In this document: positions 11,837 through 23,100 of the stretch, in pieces
Numbering within the stretch: position 1 is the first letter of the stretch
Layout: each line of letters starts with the position of its first letter
DNA from: Henricia sp. BOLD:AAB3569
Lineage: Eukaryota > Echinodermata > Asteroidea > Spinulosida > Echinasteridae
Direction of reading: 5' to 3'
Length of the DNA: 64,000 nucleotides
NCBI GenBank assembly: GCA_037783545.1
Contig: JBBELK010001401.1
Span: 78,501-142,500 of the forward strand
Notes under the pieces: model-generated
Seen by the model: the letters and a program-made list of their open reading frames with translations, nothing else
What the model was told of the DNA's origin: nothing
Databases searched by the model: none
Made by a program: the position numbers and the translations under genes

Positions 11837-14137
11837 ACGGGCTGATTTCGTTCAATGTCGACCGGGGGAGTCCTGGCTCGCTCCGGGCGTGGCTTTCGGG
11901 GGATTTCAATGGGCCGATTTCGTTCAATGTCGACCGGGGGAGTCCTGGCTCGCTCCGGGCGGGGCTTTCGGGGGATTTCAATGGCTTTCGGGGGATTTCA
12001 ATGGGCCGATTTCGTTCAATGTCGACCGGGGGAGTCCTGGCTCGCTCCGGGCGGGGCTTTCGGGGGATTTCAATGGGCCGATTTCGTTCAATGTCGACCG
12101 GGGGAGTCCTGGCTCGCTCCGGGCGGGGCTTTCGGGGGATTTCAATGGGCCGATTTCGTTCAATGTCGACCGGGGGAGTCCTGGCTCGCTCCGGGCGGGG
12201 CTTTCGGGGGATTTCAATGGCTTTCGGGGGATTTCAATGGGCCGATTTCGTTCAATGTCGACCGGGGGAGTCCTGGCTCGCTCCGGGCGGGGCTTTCGGG
12301 GGATTTCAATGGGCCGATTTCGTTCAATGTCGACCGGGGGAGTCCTGGCTCGCTCCGGGCGGGGCTTTCGGGGGATTTCAATGGGCCGATTTCGTTCAAT
12401 GTCGACCGGGGGAGTCCTGGCTCGCTCCGGGCGGGGCTTTTGGGGGATTTCAATGGGCCGATTTCGTTCAATGTCGACCGGGGGAGTCCTGGCTCGCTCC
12501 GGGCGGGGCTTTCGGGGGATTTCAATGGGCCGATTTCGTTCAATGTCGACCGGGGGAGTCCTGGCTCGCTCCGGGCGGGGCTTTCGGGGGATTTCAATGG
12601 GCCGATTTCGTTCAATGTCGACCGGGGGAGTCCTGGCTCGCTCCGGGCGGGGCTTTCGGGGGATTTCAATGGGCCGATTTCGTTCAATGTCGACCGGGGG
12701 AGTCCTGGCTCGCTCCGGGCGGGGCTTTCGGGGGATTTCAATGGGCCGATTTCGTTCAATGTCGACCGGGGGAGTCCTGGCTCGCTCCGGGCGGGGCTTT
12801 CGGGGGATTTCAATGGGCCGATTTCGTTCAATGTCGACCGGGGGAGTCCTGGCTCGCTCCGGGCGGGGCTTTCGGGGGATTTCAATGGGCCGATTTCGTT
12901 CAATGTCGACCGGGGGAGTCCTGGCTCGCTCCGGGCGGGGCTTTCGGGGGATTTCAATGGGCCGATTTCGTTCAATGTCGACCGGGGGAGTCCTGGCTCG
13001 CTCCGGGCGGGGCTTTCGGGGGATTTCAATGGGCCGATTTCGTTCAATGTCGACCGGGGGAGTCCTGGCTCGCTCCGGGCGGGGCTTTCGGGGGATTTCA
13101 ATGGCTTTCGGGGGATTTCAACGGGCTGATTTCGTTCAATGTCGACCGGGGGAGTCCTGGCTCGCTCCGGGCGGGGCTTTCGGGGGATTTCAATGGGCCG
13201 ATTTCGTTCAATGTCGACCGGGGGAGTCCTGGCTCGCTCCGGGCGGGGCTTTCGGGGGATTTCAATGGCTTTCGGGGGATTTCAATGGGCCGATTTCGTT
13301 CAATGTCGACCGGGGGAGTCCTGGCTCGCTCCGGGCGGGGCTTTCGGGGGATTTCAATGGGCCGATTTCGTTCAATGTCGACCGGGGGAGTCCTGGCTCG
13401 CTCCGGGCGGGGCTTTCGGGGGATTTCAATGGGCCGATTTCGTTCAATGTCGACCGGGGGAGTCCTGGCTCGCTCCGGGCGGGGCTTTCGGGGGATTTCA
13501 ATGGCTTTCGGGGGATTTCAATGGGCCGATTTCGTTCAATGTCGACCGGGGGAGTCCTGGCTCGCTCCGGGCGGGGCTTTCGGGGGATTTCAATGGGCCG
13601 ATTTCGTTCAATGTCGACCGGGGGAGTCCTGGCTCGCTCCGGGCGGGGCTTTCGGGGGATTTCAATGGGCCGATTTCGTTCAATGTCGACCGGGGGAGTC
13701 CTGGCTCGCTCCGGGCGGGGCTTTCGGGGGAGTTCAATGGCTTTCGGGGGATTTCAATGGGCCGATTTCGTTCAATGTCGACCGGGGGAGTCCTGGCTCG
13801 CTCCGGGCGGGGCTTTCGGGGGATTTCAATGGGCCGATTTCGTTCAATGTCGACCGGGGGAGTCCTGGCTCGCTCCGGGCGGGGCTTTCGGGGGATTTCA
13901 ATGGGCCGATTTCGTTCAATGTCGACCGGGGGAGTCCTGGCTCGCTCCGGGCGGGGCTTTCGGGGGATTTCAATGGGCCGATTTCGTTCAATGTCGACCG
14001 GGGGAGTCCTGGCTCGCTCCGGGCGGGGCTTTCGGGGGATTTCAATGGCTTTCGGGGGATTTCAATGGGCCGATTTCGTTCAATGTCGACCGGGGGAGTC
14101 CTGGCTCGCTCCGGGCGGGGCTTTCGGGGGACTTCAA
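11837..14137 (+). repeat. Duplicated ~1,284-bp higher-order segment in the 72-bp array
   Basis: A rare double variant, ACGGGCTGATTTCG in place of ATGGGCCGATTTCG, occurs at 11837 and again at 13121, 1,284 bp apart. That distance equals 17 units of 72 bp plus three 20-bp inserts. After each occurrence the order starts alike: two units, an insert, three units, an insert. This fits duplication of a multi-kilobase block by unequal exchange. The variant creates the in-frame TGA codons that end two of the giant reading frames at 11845 and 13129. Confidence 0.75.
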
Positions 14138-14700
14138 CGAAATCGGCCCATTGATGTCCCCCGAAAGCCCCGCCCGGAGCGAGCCAGGACTCCCCCGGTC
14201 GACATTGAACGAAATCGGCCCATTGAAATCCCCCGAAAGCCCCGCCCGGAGCGAGCCAGGACTCCCCCGGTCGACATTGAACGAAATCGGCCCATTGAAA
14301 TCCCCCGAAAGCCCCGCCCGGAGCGAGCCAGGACTCCCCCGGTCGACATTGAACGAAATCGGCCCATTGAAATCCCCCGAAAGCCCCGCCCGGAGCGAGC
14401 CAGGACTCCCCCGGTCGACATTGAACGAAATCGGCCCATTGAAATCCCCCGAAAGCCCCGCCCGGAGCGAGCCAGGACTCCCCCGGTCGACATTGAACGA
14501 AATCGGCCCATTGAAATCCCCCGAAAGCCCCGCCCGGAGCGAGCCAGGACTCCCCCGGTCGACATTGAACGAAATCGGCCCATTGAAATCCCCCGAAAGC
14601 CATTGAAATCCCCCGAAAGCCCCGCCCGGAGCGAGCCAGGACTCCCCCGGTCGACATTGAACGAAATCGGCCCATTGAAATCCCCCGAAAGCCCCGCCCG
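14138..14700 (-). repeat. Inverted island of 72-bp satellite
   Basis: Between about 14138 and 14700 the same satellite runs in reverse complement (CGAAATCGGCCCATTGA... CCCCGCCCGGAGCGAGCC). It includes one reversed 20-bp insert at about 14595-14615. The left junction reads GGGGGACTTCAA/CGAAATCGG, the right GCCCCGCCCG/GGGGATTTCAATGG, both inside satellite units. The ACATCAA variant at its left edge (as TTGATGT, 14151) is otherwise seen only in block C just to the right, which links the inverted island with that block. Confidence 0.93.
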
Positions 14701-15300
14701 GGGGATTTCAATGGCTTTCGGGGATTTCAATGGGCCGATTTCGTTCAATGTCGACCGGGGGAGTCCTGGCTCGCTCCGGGCGGGGCTTTCGGGGGACTTC
14801 AATGGGCCGATTTCGTTCAATGTCGACCGGGGGAGTCCTGGCTCGCTCCGGGCGGGGCTTTCGGGGGACATCAATGGGCCGATTTCGTTCAATGTCGACC
14901 GGGGGAGTCCTGGCTCGCTCCGGGCGGGGCTTTCGGGGGACTTCAATGGGCCGATTTCGTTCAATGTCGACCGGGGGAGTCCTGGCTCGCTCCGGGCGGG
15001 GCTTTCGGGGGACTTCAATGGGCCGATTTCGTTCAATGTCGACCGGGGGAGTCCTGGCTCGCTCCGGGCGGGGCTTTCGGGGGACATCAATGGGCCGATT
15101 TCGTTCAATGTCGACCGGGGGAGTCCTGGCTCGCTCCGGGCGGGGCTTTCGGGGGACTTCAATGGGCCGATTTCGTTCAATGTCGACCGGGGGAGTCCTG
15201 GCTCGCTCCGGGCGGGGCTTTCGGGGGACTTCAATGGGCCGATTTCGTTCAATGTCGACCGGGGGAGTCCTGGCTCGCTCCGGGCGGGGCTTTCGGGGGA
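14701..15300 (+). repeat. 72-bp satellite, block C (ACTTCAA or ACATCAA with GATTTCG)
   Basis: After one residual 20-bp insert near 14713 the array becomes purely monomeric. GGGGGATTTCAATGG changes to GGGGGACTTCAATGG, with ACATCAA in two units (about 14868 and 15083), while GATTTCG is kept. Confidence 0.9.
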
Positions 15301-18240
15301 CTTCAATGGGCCGATTCCGTTCAATGTCGACCGGGGGAGTCCTGGCTCGCTCCGGGCGGGGCTTTCGGGGGACTTCAATGGGCCGATTCCGTTCAATGTC
15401 GACCGGGGGAGTCCTGGCTCGCTCCGGGCGGGGCTTTCGGGGGACTTCAATGGGCCGATTCCGTTCAATGTCGACCGGGGGAGTCCTGGCTCGCTCCGGG
15501 CGGGGCTTTCGGGGGACTTCAATGGGCCGATTCCGTTCAATGTCGACCGGGGGAGTCCTGGCTCGCTCCGGGCGGGGCTTTCGGGGGACTTCAATGGGCC
15601 GATTCCGTTCAATGTCGACCGGGGGAGTCCTGGCTCGCTCCGGGCGGGGCTTTCGGGGGACTTCAATGGGCCGATTCCGTTCAATGTCGACCGGGGGAGT
15701 CCTGGCTCGCTCCGGGCGGGGCTTTCGGGGGACTTCAATGGGCCGATTCCGTTCAATGTCGACCGGGGGAGTCCTGGCTCGCTCCGGGCGGGGCTTTCGG
15801 GGGACTTCAATGGGCCGATTCCGTTCAATGTCGACCGGGGGAGTCCTGGCTCGCTCCGGGCGGGGCTTTCGGGGGACTTCAATGGGCCGATTCCGTTCAA
15901 TGTCGACCGGGGGAGTCCTGGCTCGCTCCGGGCGGGGCTTTCGGGGGACTTCAATGGGCCGATTCCGTTCAATGTCGACCGGGGGAGTCCTGGCTCGCTC
16001 CGGGCGGGGCTTTCGGGGGACTTCAATGGGCCGATTCCGTTCAATGTCGACCGGGGGAGTCCTGGCTCGCTCCGGGCGGGGCTTTCGGGGGACTTCAATG
16101 GGCCGATTCCGTTCAATGTCGACCGGGGGAGTCCTGGCTCGCTCCGGGCGGGGCTTTCGGGGGACTTCAATGGGCCGATTCCGTTCAATGTCGACCGGGG
16201 GAGTCCTGGCTCGCTCCGGGCGGGGCTTTCGGGGGACTTCAATGGGCCGATTCCGTTCAATGTCGACCGGGGGAGTCCTGGCTCGCTCCGGGCGGGGCTT
16301 TCGGGGGACTTCAATGGGCCGATTCCGTTCAATGTCGACCGGGGGAGTCCTGGCTCGCTCCGGGCGGGGCTTTCGGGGGACTTCAATGGGCCGATTCCGT
16401 TCAATGTCGACCGGGGGAGTCCTGGCTCGCTCCGGGCGGGGCTTTCGGGGGACTTCAATGGGCCGATTCCGTTCAATGTCGACCGGGGGAGTCCTGGCTC
16501 GCTCCGGGCGGGGCTTTCGGGGGACTTCAATGGGCCGATTCCGTTCAATGTCGACCGGGGGAGTCCTGGCTCGCTCCGGGCGGGGCTTTCGGGGGACTTC
16601 AATGGGCCGATTCCGTTCAATGTCGACCGGGGGAGTCCTGGCTCGCTCCGGGCGGGGCTTTCGGGGGACTTCAATGGGCCGATTCCGTTCAATGTCGACC
16701 GGGGGAGTCCTGGCTCGCTCCGGGCGGGGCTTTCGGGGGACTTCAATGGGCCGATTCCGTTCAATGTCGACCGGGGGAGTCCTGGCTCGCTCCGGGCGGG
16801 GCTTTCGGGGGACTTCAATGGGCCGATTCCGTTCAATGTCGACCGGGGGAGTCCTGGCTCGCTCCGGGCGGGGCTTTCGGGGGACTTCAATGGGCCGATT
16901 CCGTTCAATGTCGACCGGGGGAGTCCTGGCTCGCTCCGGGCGGGGCTTTCGGGGGACTTCAATGGGCCGATTCCGTTCAATGTCGACCGGGGGAGTCCTG
17001 GCTCGCTCCGGGCGGGGCTTTCGGGGGACTTCAATGGGCCGATTCCGTTCAATGTCGACCGGGGGAGTCCTGGCTCGCTCCGGGCGGGGCTTTCGGGGGA
17101 CTTCAATGGGCCGATTCCGTTCAATGTCGACCGGGGGAGTCCTGGCTCGCTCCGGGCGGGGCTTTCGGGGGACTTCAATGGGCCGATTCCGTTCAATGTC
17201 GACCGGGGGAGTCCTGGCTCGCTCCGGGCGGGGCTTTCGGGGGACTTCAATGGGCCGATTCCGTTCAATGTCGACCGGGGGAGTCCTGGCTCGCTCCGGG
17301 CGGGGCTTTCGGGGGACTTCAATGGGCCGATTCCGTTCAATGTCGACCGGGGGAGTCCTGGCTCGCTCCGGGCGGGGCTTTCGGGGGACTTCAATGGGCC
17401 GATTCCGTTCAATGTCGACCGGGGGAGTCCTGGCTCGCTCCGGGCGGGGCTTTCGGGGGACTTCAATGGGCCGATTCCGTTCAATGTCGACCGGGGGAGT
17501 CCTGGCTCGCTCCGGGCGGGGCTTTCGGGGGACTTCAATGGGCCGATTCCGTTCAATGTCGACCGGGGGAGTCCTGGCTCGCTCCGGGCGGGGCTTTCGG
17601 GGGACTTCAATGGGCCGATTCCGTTCAATGTCGACCGGGGGAGTCCTGGCTCGCTCCGGGCGGGGCTTTCGGGGGACTTCAATGGGCCGATTCCGTTCAA
17701 TGTCTACCGGGGGAGTCCTGGCTCGCTCCGGGCGGGGCTTTCGGGGGACTTCAATGGGCCGATTCCGTTCAATGTCGACCGGGGGAGTCCTGGCTCGCTC
17801 CGGGCGGGGCTTTCGGGGGACTTCAATGGGCCGATTCCGTTCAATGTCGACCGGGGGAGTCCTGGCTCGCTCCGGGCGGGGCTTTCGGGGGACTTCAATG
17901 GGCCGATTCCGTTCAATGTCGACCGGGGGAGTCCTGGCTCGCTCCGGGCGGGGCTTTCGGGGGACTTCAATGGGCCGATTCCGTTCAATGTCGACCGGGG
18001 GAGTCCTGGCTCGCTCCGGGCGGGGCTTTCGGGGGACTTCAATGGGCCGATTTCGTTCAATGTCGACCGGGGGAGTCCTGGCTCGCTCCGGGCGGGGCTT
18101 TCGGGGGACTTCAATGGGCCGATTTCGTTCAATGTCGACCGGGGGAGTCCTGGCTCGCTCCGGGCGGGGCTTTCGGGGGACTTCAATGGGCCGATTCCGT
18201 TCAATGTCGACCGGGGGAGTCCTGGCTCGCTCCGGGCGGG
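15301..18240 (+). repeat. 72-bp satellite, block D (ACTTCAA with GATTCCG)
   Basis: About 41 almost identical monomers carry a second diagnostic change, GATTTCG to GATTCCG, on top of the ACTTCAA state. Two neighbouring units at about 18040-18140 revert to GATTTCG. One unit has GTCTACC for GTCGACC at 17703. No 20-bp inserts are present. Confidence 0.92.
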
Positions 18241-20117
18241 GCTTTCGGGGGATTTCAATGGGCCGATTCCGTTCAATGTCGACCGGGGGAGTCCTGGCTC
18301 GCTCCGGGCGGGGCTTTCGGGGGATTTCAATGGGCCGATTCCGTTCAATGTCGACCGGGGGAGTCCTGGCTCGCTCCGGGCGGGGCTTTCGGGGGATTTC
18401 AATGGGCCGATTCCGTTCAATGTCGACCGGGGGAGTCCTGGCTCGCTCCGGGCGGGGCTTTCGGGGGATTTCAATGGGCCGATTCCGTTCAATGTCGACC
18501 GGGGGAGTCCTGGCTCGCTCCGGGCGGGGCTTTCGGGGGATTTCAATGGGCCGATTCCGTTCAATGTCGACCGGGGGAGTCCTGGCTCGCTCCGGGCGAT
18601 GCTTTCGGGGGATTTCAATGGGCCGATTCCGTTCAATGTCGACCGGGGGAGTCCTGGCTCGCTCCGGGCGGGGCTTTCGGGGGATTTCAATGGGCCGATT
18701 CCGTTCAATGTCGACCGGGGGAGTCCTGGCTCGCTCCGGGCGGGGCTTTCGGGGGATTTCAATGGGCCGATTCCGTTCAATGTCGACCGGGGGAGTCCTG
18801 GCTCGCTCCGGGCGGGGCTTTCGGGGGATTTCAATGGGCCGATTCCGTTCAATGTCGACCGGGGGAGTCCTGGCTCGCTCCGGGCGGGGCTTTCGGGGGA
18901 TTTCAATGGGCCGATTCCGTTCAATGTCGACCGGGGGAGTCCTGGCTCGCTCCGGGCGGGGCTTTCGGGGGATTTCAATGGGCCGATTCCGTTCAATGTC
19001 GACCGGGGGAGTCCTGGCTCGCTCCGGGCGGGGCTTTCGGGGGATTTCAATGGGCCGATTCCGTTCAATGTCGACCGGGGGAGTCCTGGCTCGCTCCGGG
19101 CGGGGCTTTCGGGGGATTTCAATGGGCCGATTCCGTTCAATGTCGACCGGGGGAGTCCTGGCTCGCTCCGGGCGGGGCTTTCGGGGGATTTCAATGGGCC
19201 GATTCCGTTCAATGTCGACCGGGGGAGTCCTGGCTCGCTCCGGGCGGGGCTTTCGGGGGATTTCAATGGGCCGATTCCGTTCAATGTCGACCGGGGGAGT
19301 CCTGGCTCGCTCCGGGCGGGGCTTTCGGGGGATTTCAATGGGCCGATTCCGTTCAATGTCGACCGGGGGAGTCCTGGCTCGCTCCGGGCGGGGCTTTCGG
19401 GGGATTTCAATGGGCCGATTCCGTTCAATGTCGACCGGGGGAGTCCTGGCTCGCTCCGGGCGGGGCTTTCGGGGGATTTCAATGGGCCGATTCCGTTCAA
19501 TGTCGACCGGGGGAGTCCTGGCTCGCTCCGGGCGGGGCTTTCGGGGGATTTCAATGGGCCGATTCCGTTCAATGTCGACCGGGGGAGTCCTGGCTCGCTC
19601 CGGGCGGGGCTTTCGGGGGATTTCAATGGGCCGATTCCGTTCAATGTCGACCGGGGGAGTCCTGGCTCGCTCCGGGCGGGGCTTTCGGGGGATTTCAATG
19701 GGCCGATTCCGTTCAATGTCGACCGGGGGAGTCCTGGCTCGCTCCGGGCGGGGCTTTCGGGGGATTTCAATGGGCCGATTCCGTTCAATGTCGACCGGGG
19801 GAGTCCTGGCTCGCTCCGGGCGGGGCTTTCGGGGGATTTCAATGGGCCGATTCCGTTCAATGTCGACCGGGGGAGTCCTGGCTCGCTCCGGGCGGGGCTT
19901 TCGGGGGATTTCAATGGGCCGATTCCGTTCAATGTCGACCGGGGGAGTCCTGGCTCGCTCCGGGCGGGGCTTTCGGGGGATTTCAATGGGCCGATTCCGT
20001 TCAATGTCGACCGGGGGAGTCCTGGCTCGCTCCGGGCGGGGCTTTCGGGGGATTTCAATGGGCCGATTCCGTTCAATGTCGACCGGGGGAGTCCTGGCTC
20101 GCTCCGGGCGGGGCTTT
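18241..20117 (+). repeat. 72-bp satellite, block E (ATTTCAA with GATTCCG), telomere-side edge
   Basis: About 26 monomers combine GGGGGATTTCAATGG with GATTCCG, the fourth combination of the two marker sites. One unit has GGGCGATGC at about 18598. The array stops inside a unit at GGGCTTTCAG, and the 18-bp minisatellite starts with no spacer. Confidence 0.92.
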
Positions 20118-23100
20118 CAGTTGCATCAATTATTCCAGTTGCATCAATTATTCCAGTTGCATCAATTATTCCAGTTGCATCAATTATTCCAGTTGCATCA
20201 ATTATCAGTTTTTTTCCAAAGTGGCCGAAACTGACCATGTGTGGTATTTTCGGAATCAGCTTCGAGAGGCGAGTTCAAAAATACCACTTTGGACATCGTC
20301 CGACCAAAACTGAATAGTGGTAAGTTTTTTTTTCCAAAATGGCCGAAACTGACCACCTGTGGTATTTTCGGAATCAGCGTCGAAAGGCGAGTTTAAAAAT
20401 ACCACTTTGGACATCGTTCGACCAAAACTGAATAGTGGTCATTTTTTTTCCCAAAATGGCCGAAACTGACCACGTGTGGTATTTTCGGAATCAGCGTCGA
20501 AAGGCGAGTTCAAAAATACCACTTTGGACATCGTCCGACCAAAACTGAATAGTGGTCATTTTTTTCCAAAATGGCCGAAACTGACCACGTGTGGTATTTT
20601 CGGAATCAGCGTCGAAAGGCGAGTTAAAAAATGCATCGATTATTCCAGTTGCATCGATTATTCCAGTTGCATCGATTATTCCAGTTGCATCAATTATTCC
20701 AGTTGCAATCAATTATTCCAGTTGCATCAATTATTCCAGTTGCATCAATTATCAGTTTTTTTCCAAAGTGGCCGAAACTGACCATGTGTGGTATTTTCGG
20801 AATCAGCGTCGAAAGGCGAGTTTAAAAATACCACTTTGGACATCGTCCGACCAAAACTGAATAGTGGTCATTTTTTTTCCAAAATGGCCGAAACTGACCA
20901 CGTGTGGTATTTTCGGAATCAGCGTCGAAAGGCGAGTTAAAAAATGCATCGATTATTCCAGTTGCATCGATTATTCCAGTTGCATCGATTATTCCAGTTG
21001 CATCAATTATTCCAGTTGCATCAATTATTCCAGTTGCATCAATTATTCCAGTTGCATCAATTATCAGTTTTTTTCCAAAGTGGCCGAAACTGACCATGTG
21101 TGGTATTTTCGGAATCAGCTTCGAGAGGCGAGTTCAAAAATACCACTTTGGACATCGTCCGACCAAAACTGAATAGTGGTAAGTTTTTTTTTCCAAAATG
21201 GCCGAAACTGACCACCTGTGGTATTTTCGGAATCAGCGTCGAAAGGCGAGTTTAAAAATACCACTTTGGACATCGTTCGACCAAAACTGAATAGTGGTCA
21301 TTTTTTTTCCAAAATGGCCGAAACTGACCACGTGTGGTATTTTCGGAATCAGCGTCGAAAGGCGAGTTAAAAAATGCATCGATTATTCCAGTTGCATCGA
21401 TTATTCCAGTTGCATCAATTATTCCAGGTGCATCAATTATTCCAGTTGCATCAATTATTCCAGTTGCATCAATTATTCCAGTTGCATCAATTATTCCAGT
21501 TGCATCAATTATTCCAGTTGCATCAATTATTCCAGTTGCATCAATTATTCCAGTTGCATCGATTATTCCAGTTGCATCAATTATTCCAGTTGCATCAGTT
21601 ATTCCAGTTGCATCTATTATTCCAGTTGCATCGATTATTCCAGTTGCATCGATTATTCCAGTTGCATCAATTATTCCAGTTGCATCAATTATTCCAGTTG
21701 CATCAATTATCAGTTTTTTTCCAAAGTGGCCGAAACTGACCATGTGTGGTATTTTCGGAATCAGTGTCGACAGGCGAGTTCAAAAATACCACTTTGGACA
21801 CCGTCCGACCAAAACTGAATACTGGTCATTTTTTGTCCAAAATGGCCGAAACTGACCATGTGTGGTATTTTCGGAATCAGTGTCGACAGGCGAGTTCAAA
21901 AATACCACTTTGGACATCGTCCGACCAAAACTGAATAGTGGTCAGTTTTTTTTCCAAAATGGCCGAAACTGACCACGTGTGGTATTTTCGGAATCAGCGT
22001 CGAAAGGCGAGTTCAAAAATACCACTTTAGACATCGTCCGACCAAAACTGAATAGTGGTCATTTTTTTTCCAAAATGGCCGAAACTGACCACGTGTGGTA
22101 TTTTCGGAATCAGCGTCGAAAGGCGAGTTAAAAAATGCATCGATTATTCCAGTTGCATCGATTATTCCAGTTGCATCGATTATTCCAGTTGCATCGATTA
22201 TTCCAGTTGCATCGATTATTCCAGTTGCATCGATTATTCCAGTTGCATCAATTATTCCAGTTGCATCAATTATTCCAGTTGCATCAATTATCAGTTTTTT
22301 TCCAAAGTGGCCGAAACTGACCATGTTTGGTATTTTCGGAATCAGCTTCGAGAGGCGAGTTCAAAAATATCACTTTGGACATCGTCCGACCAAAACTGAA
22401 TAGTGGTCAGTTTTTTTTCCAAAATGGCCGAAACTGACCACGTGTGATATTTTCGGAATCAGCGTCGAAAGGCGAGTTCAAAAATACCACTTTGGACATC
22501 GTCCGACCAAAATTGAATAGTGGTCATTTTGTTTCCAAAATGGCCGAAACTGACCACGTGTGGTATTTTCGGAATCAGCGTCGAAAGGCGAGTTCAAAAA
22601 TACCACTTTGGACATCGTCCGACCAAAACTGAATAGTGGTCATTTTTTTTCCAAAATGGCCGAAACTGACCACGTGTGGTATTTTCGGAATCAGCGTCGA
22701 AAGGCGAGTTAAAAAATGCATCGATTATTCCAGTTGCATCGATTATTCCAGTTGCATCGATTATTCCAGTTGCATCAATTATTCCAGTTGCAATCAATTA
22801 TTCCAGTTGCATCAATTATTCCAGTTGCATCAATTATCAGTTTTTTTCCAAAGTGGCCGAAACTGACCATGTGTGGTATTTTCGGAATCAGCGTCGAAAG
22901 GCGAGTTTAAAAATACCACTTTGGACATCGTCCGACCAAAACTGAATAGTGGTCATTTTTTTTCCAAAATGGCCGAAACTGACCACGTGTGGTATTTTCG
23001 GAATCAGCGTCGAAAGGCGAGTTAAAAAATGCATCGATTATTCCAGTTGCATCGATTATTCCAGTTGCATCGATTATTCCAGTTGCATCAATTATTCCAG

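Larger units (their letters stand above)
1..14137 (+). repeat. 72-bp GC-rich satellite array, block A (with 20-bp phase-shift inserts)
   Basis: Head-to-tail copies of a 72-bp unit containing GGCCGATTTCGTTCAATGTC and GACCGGGGGAGTCCTGGC. The same text recurs every 360 bases (5 x 72), for example lines 2521 and 2881. At irregular intervals (near 185, 275, 515, 818, 985, 1220, 1305, 2055, 2435, 8655, 10195, 10790, 11820, 13265 and others) an extra 20-bp piece, GCTTTCGGGGGATTTCAATG, duplicates part of the unit and shifts the phase by two bases. Blocks between inserts hold 1 to about 14 units. The unit has 24 codons and rarely contains a stop in several frames on both strands, so reading frames of thousands of codons arise. 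These all encode the same 24-residue repeat in shifting frames, with no other protein feature, so I do not call genes here. Confidence 0.97.

Noticed and set aside
1..20117. CENP-B box-like string TTTCGTTCAATG...CCGGGGG in the 72-bp unit
   Set aside because: The TTCG and the following A fit the core, but the CGGG half is displaced by about four bases, so it does not match nTTCGnnnnAnnCGGGn. Its place on a telomere-side arm also gives no reason to call a centromere.
38..20317. Giant reading frames (up to 4,770 codons) on both strands, coding 24-residue repeats such as GRFRSMSTGGVLARSG
   Set aside because: They arise from a 72-bp stop-poor satellite, overlap each other in several frames and strands, and have no start context, introns or non-repeat domain. 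They are not supported as genes.
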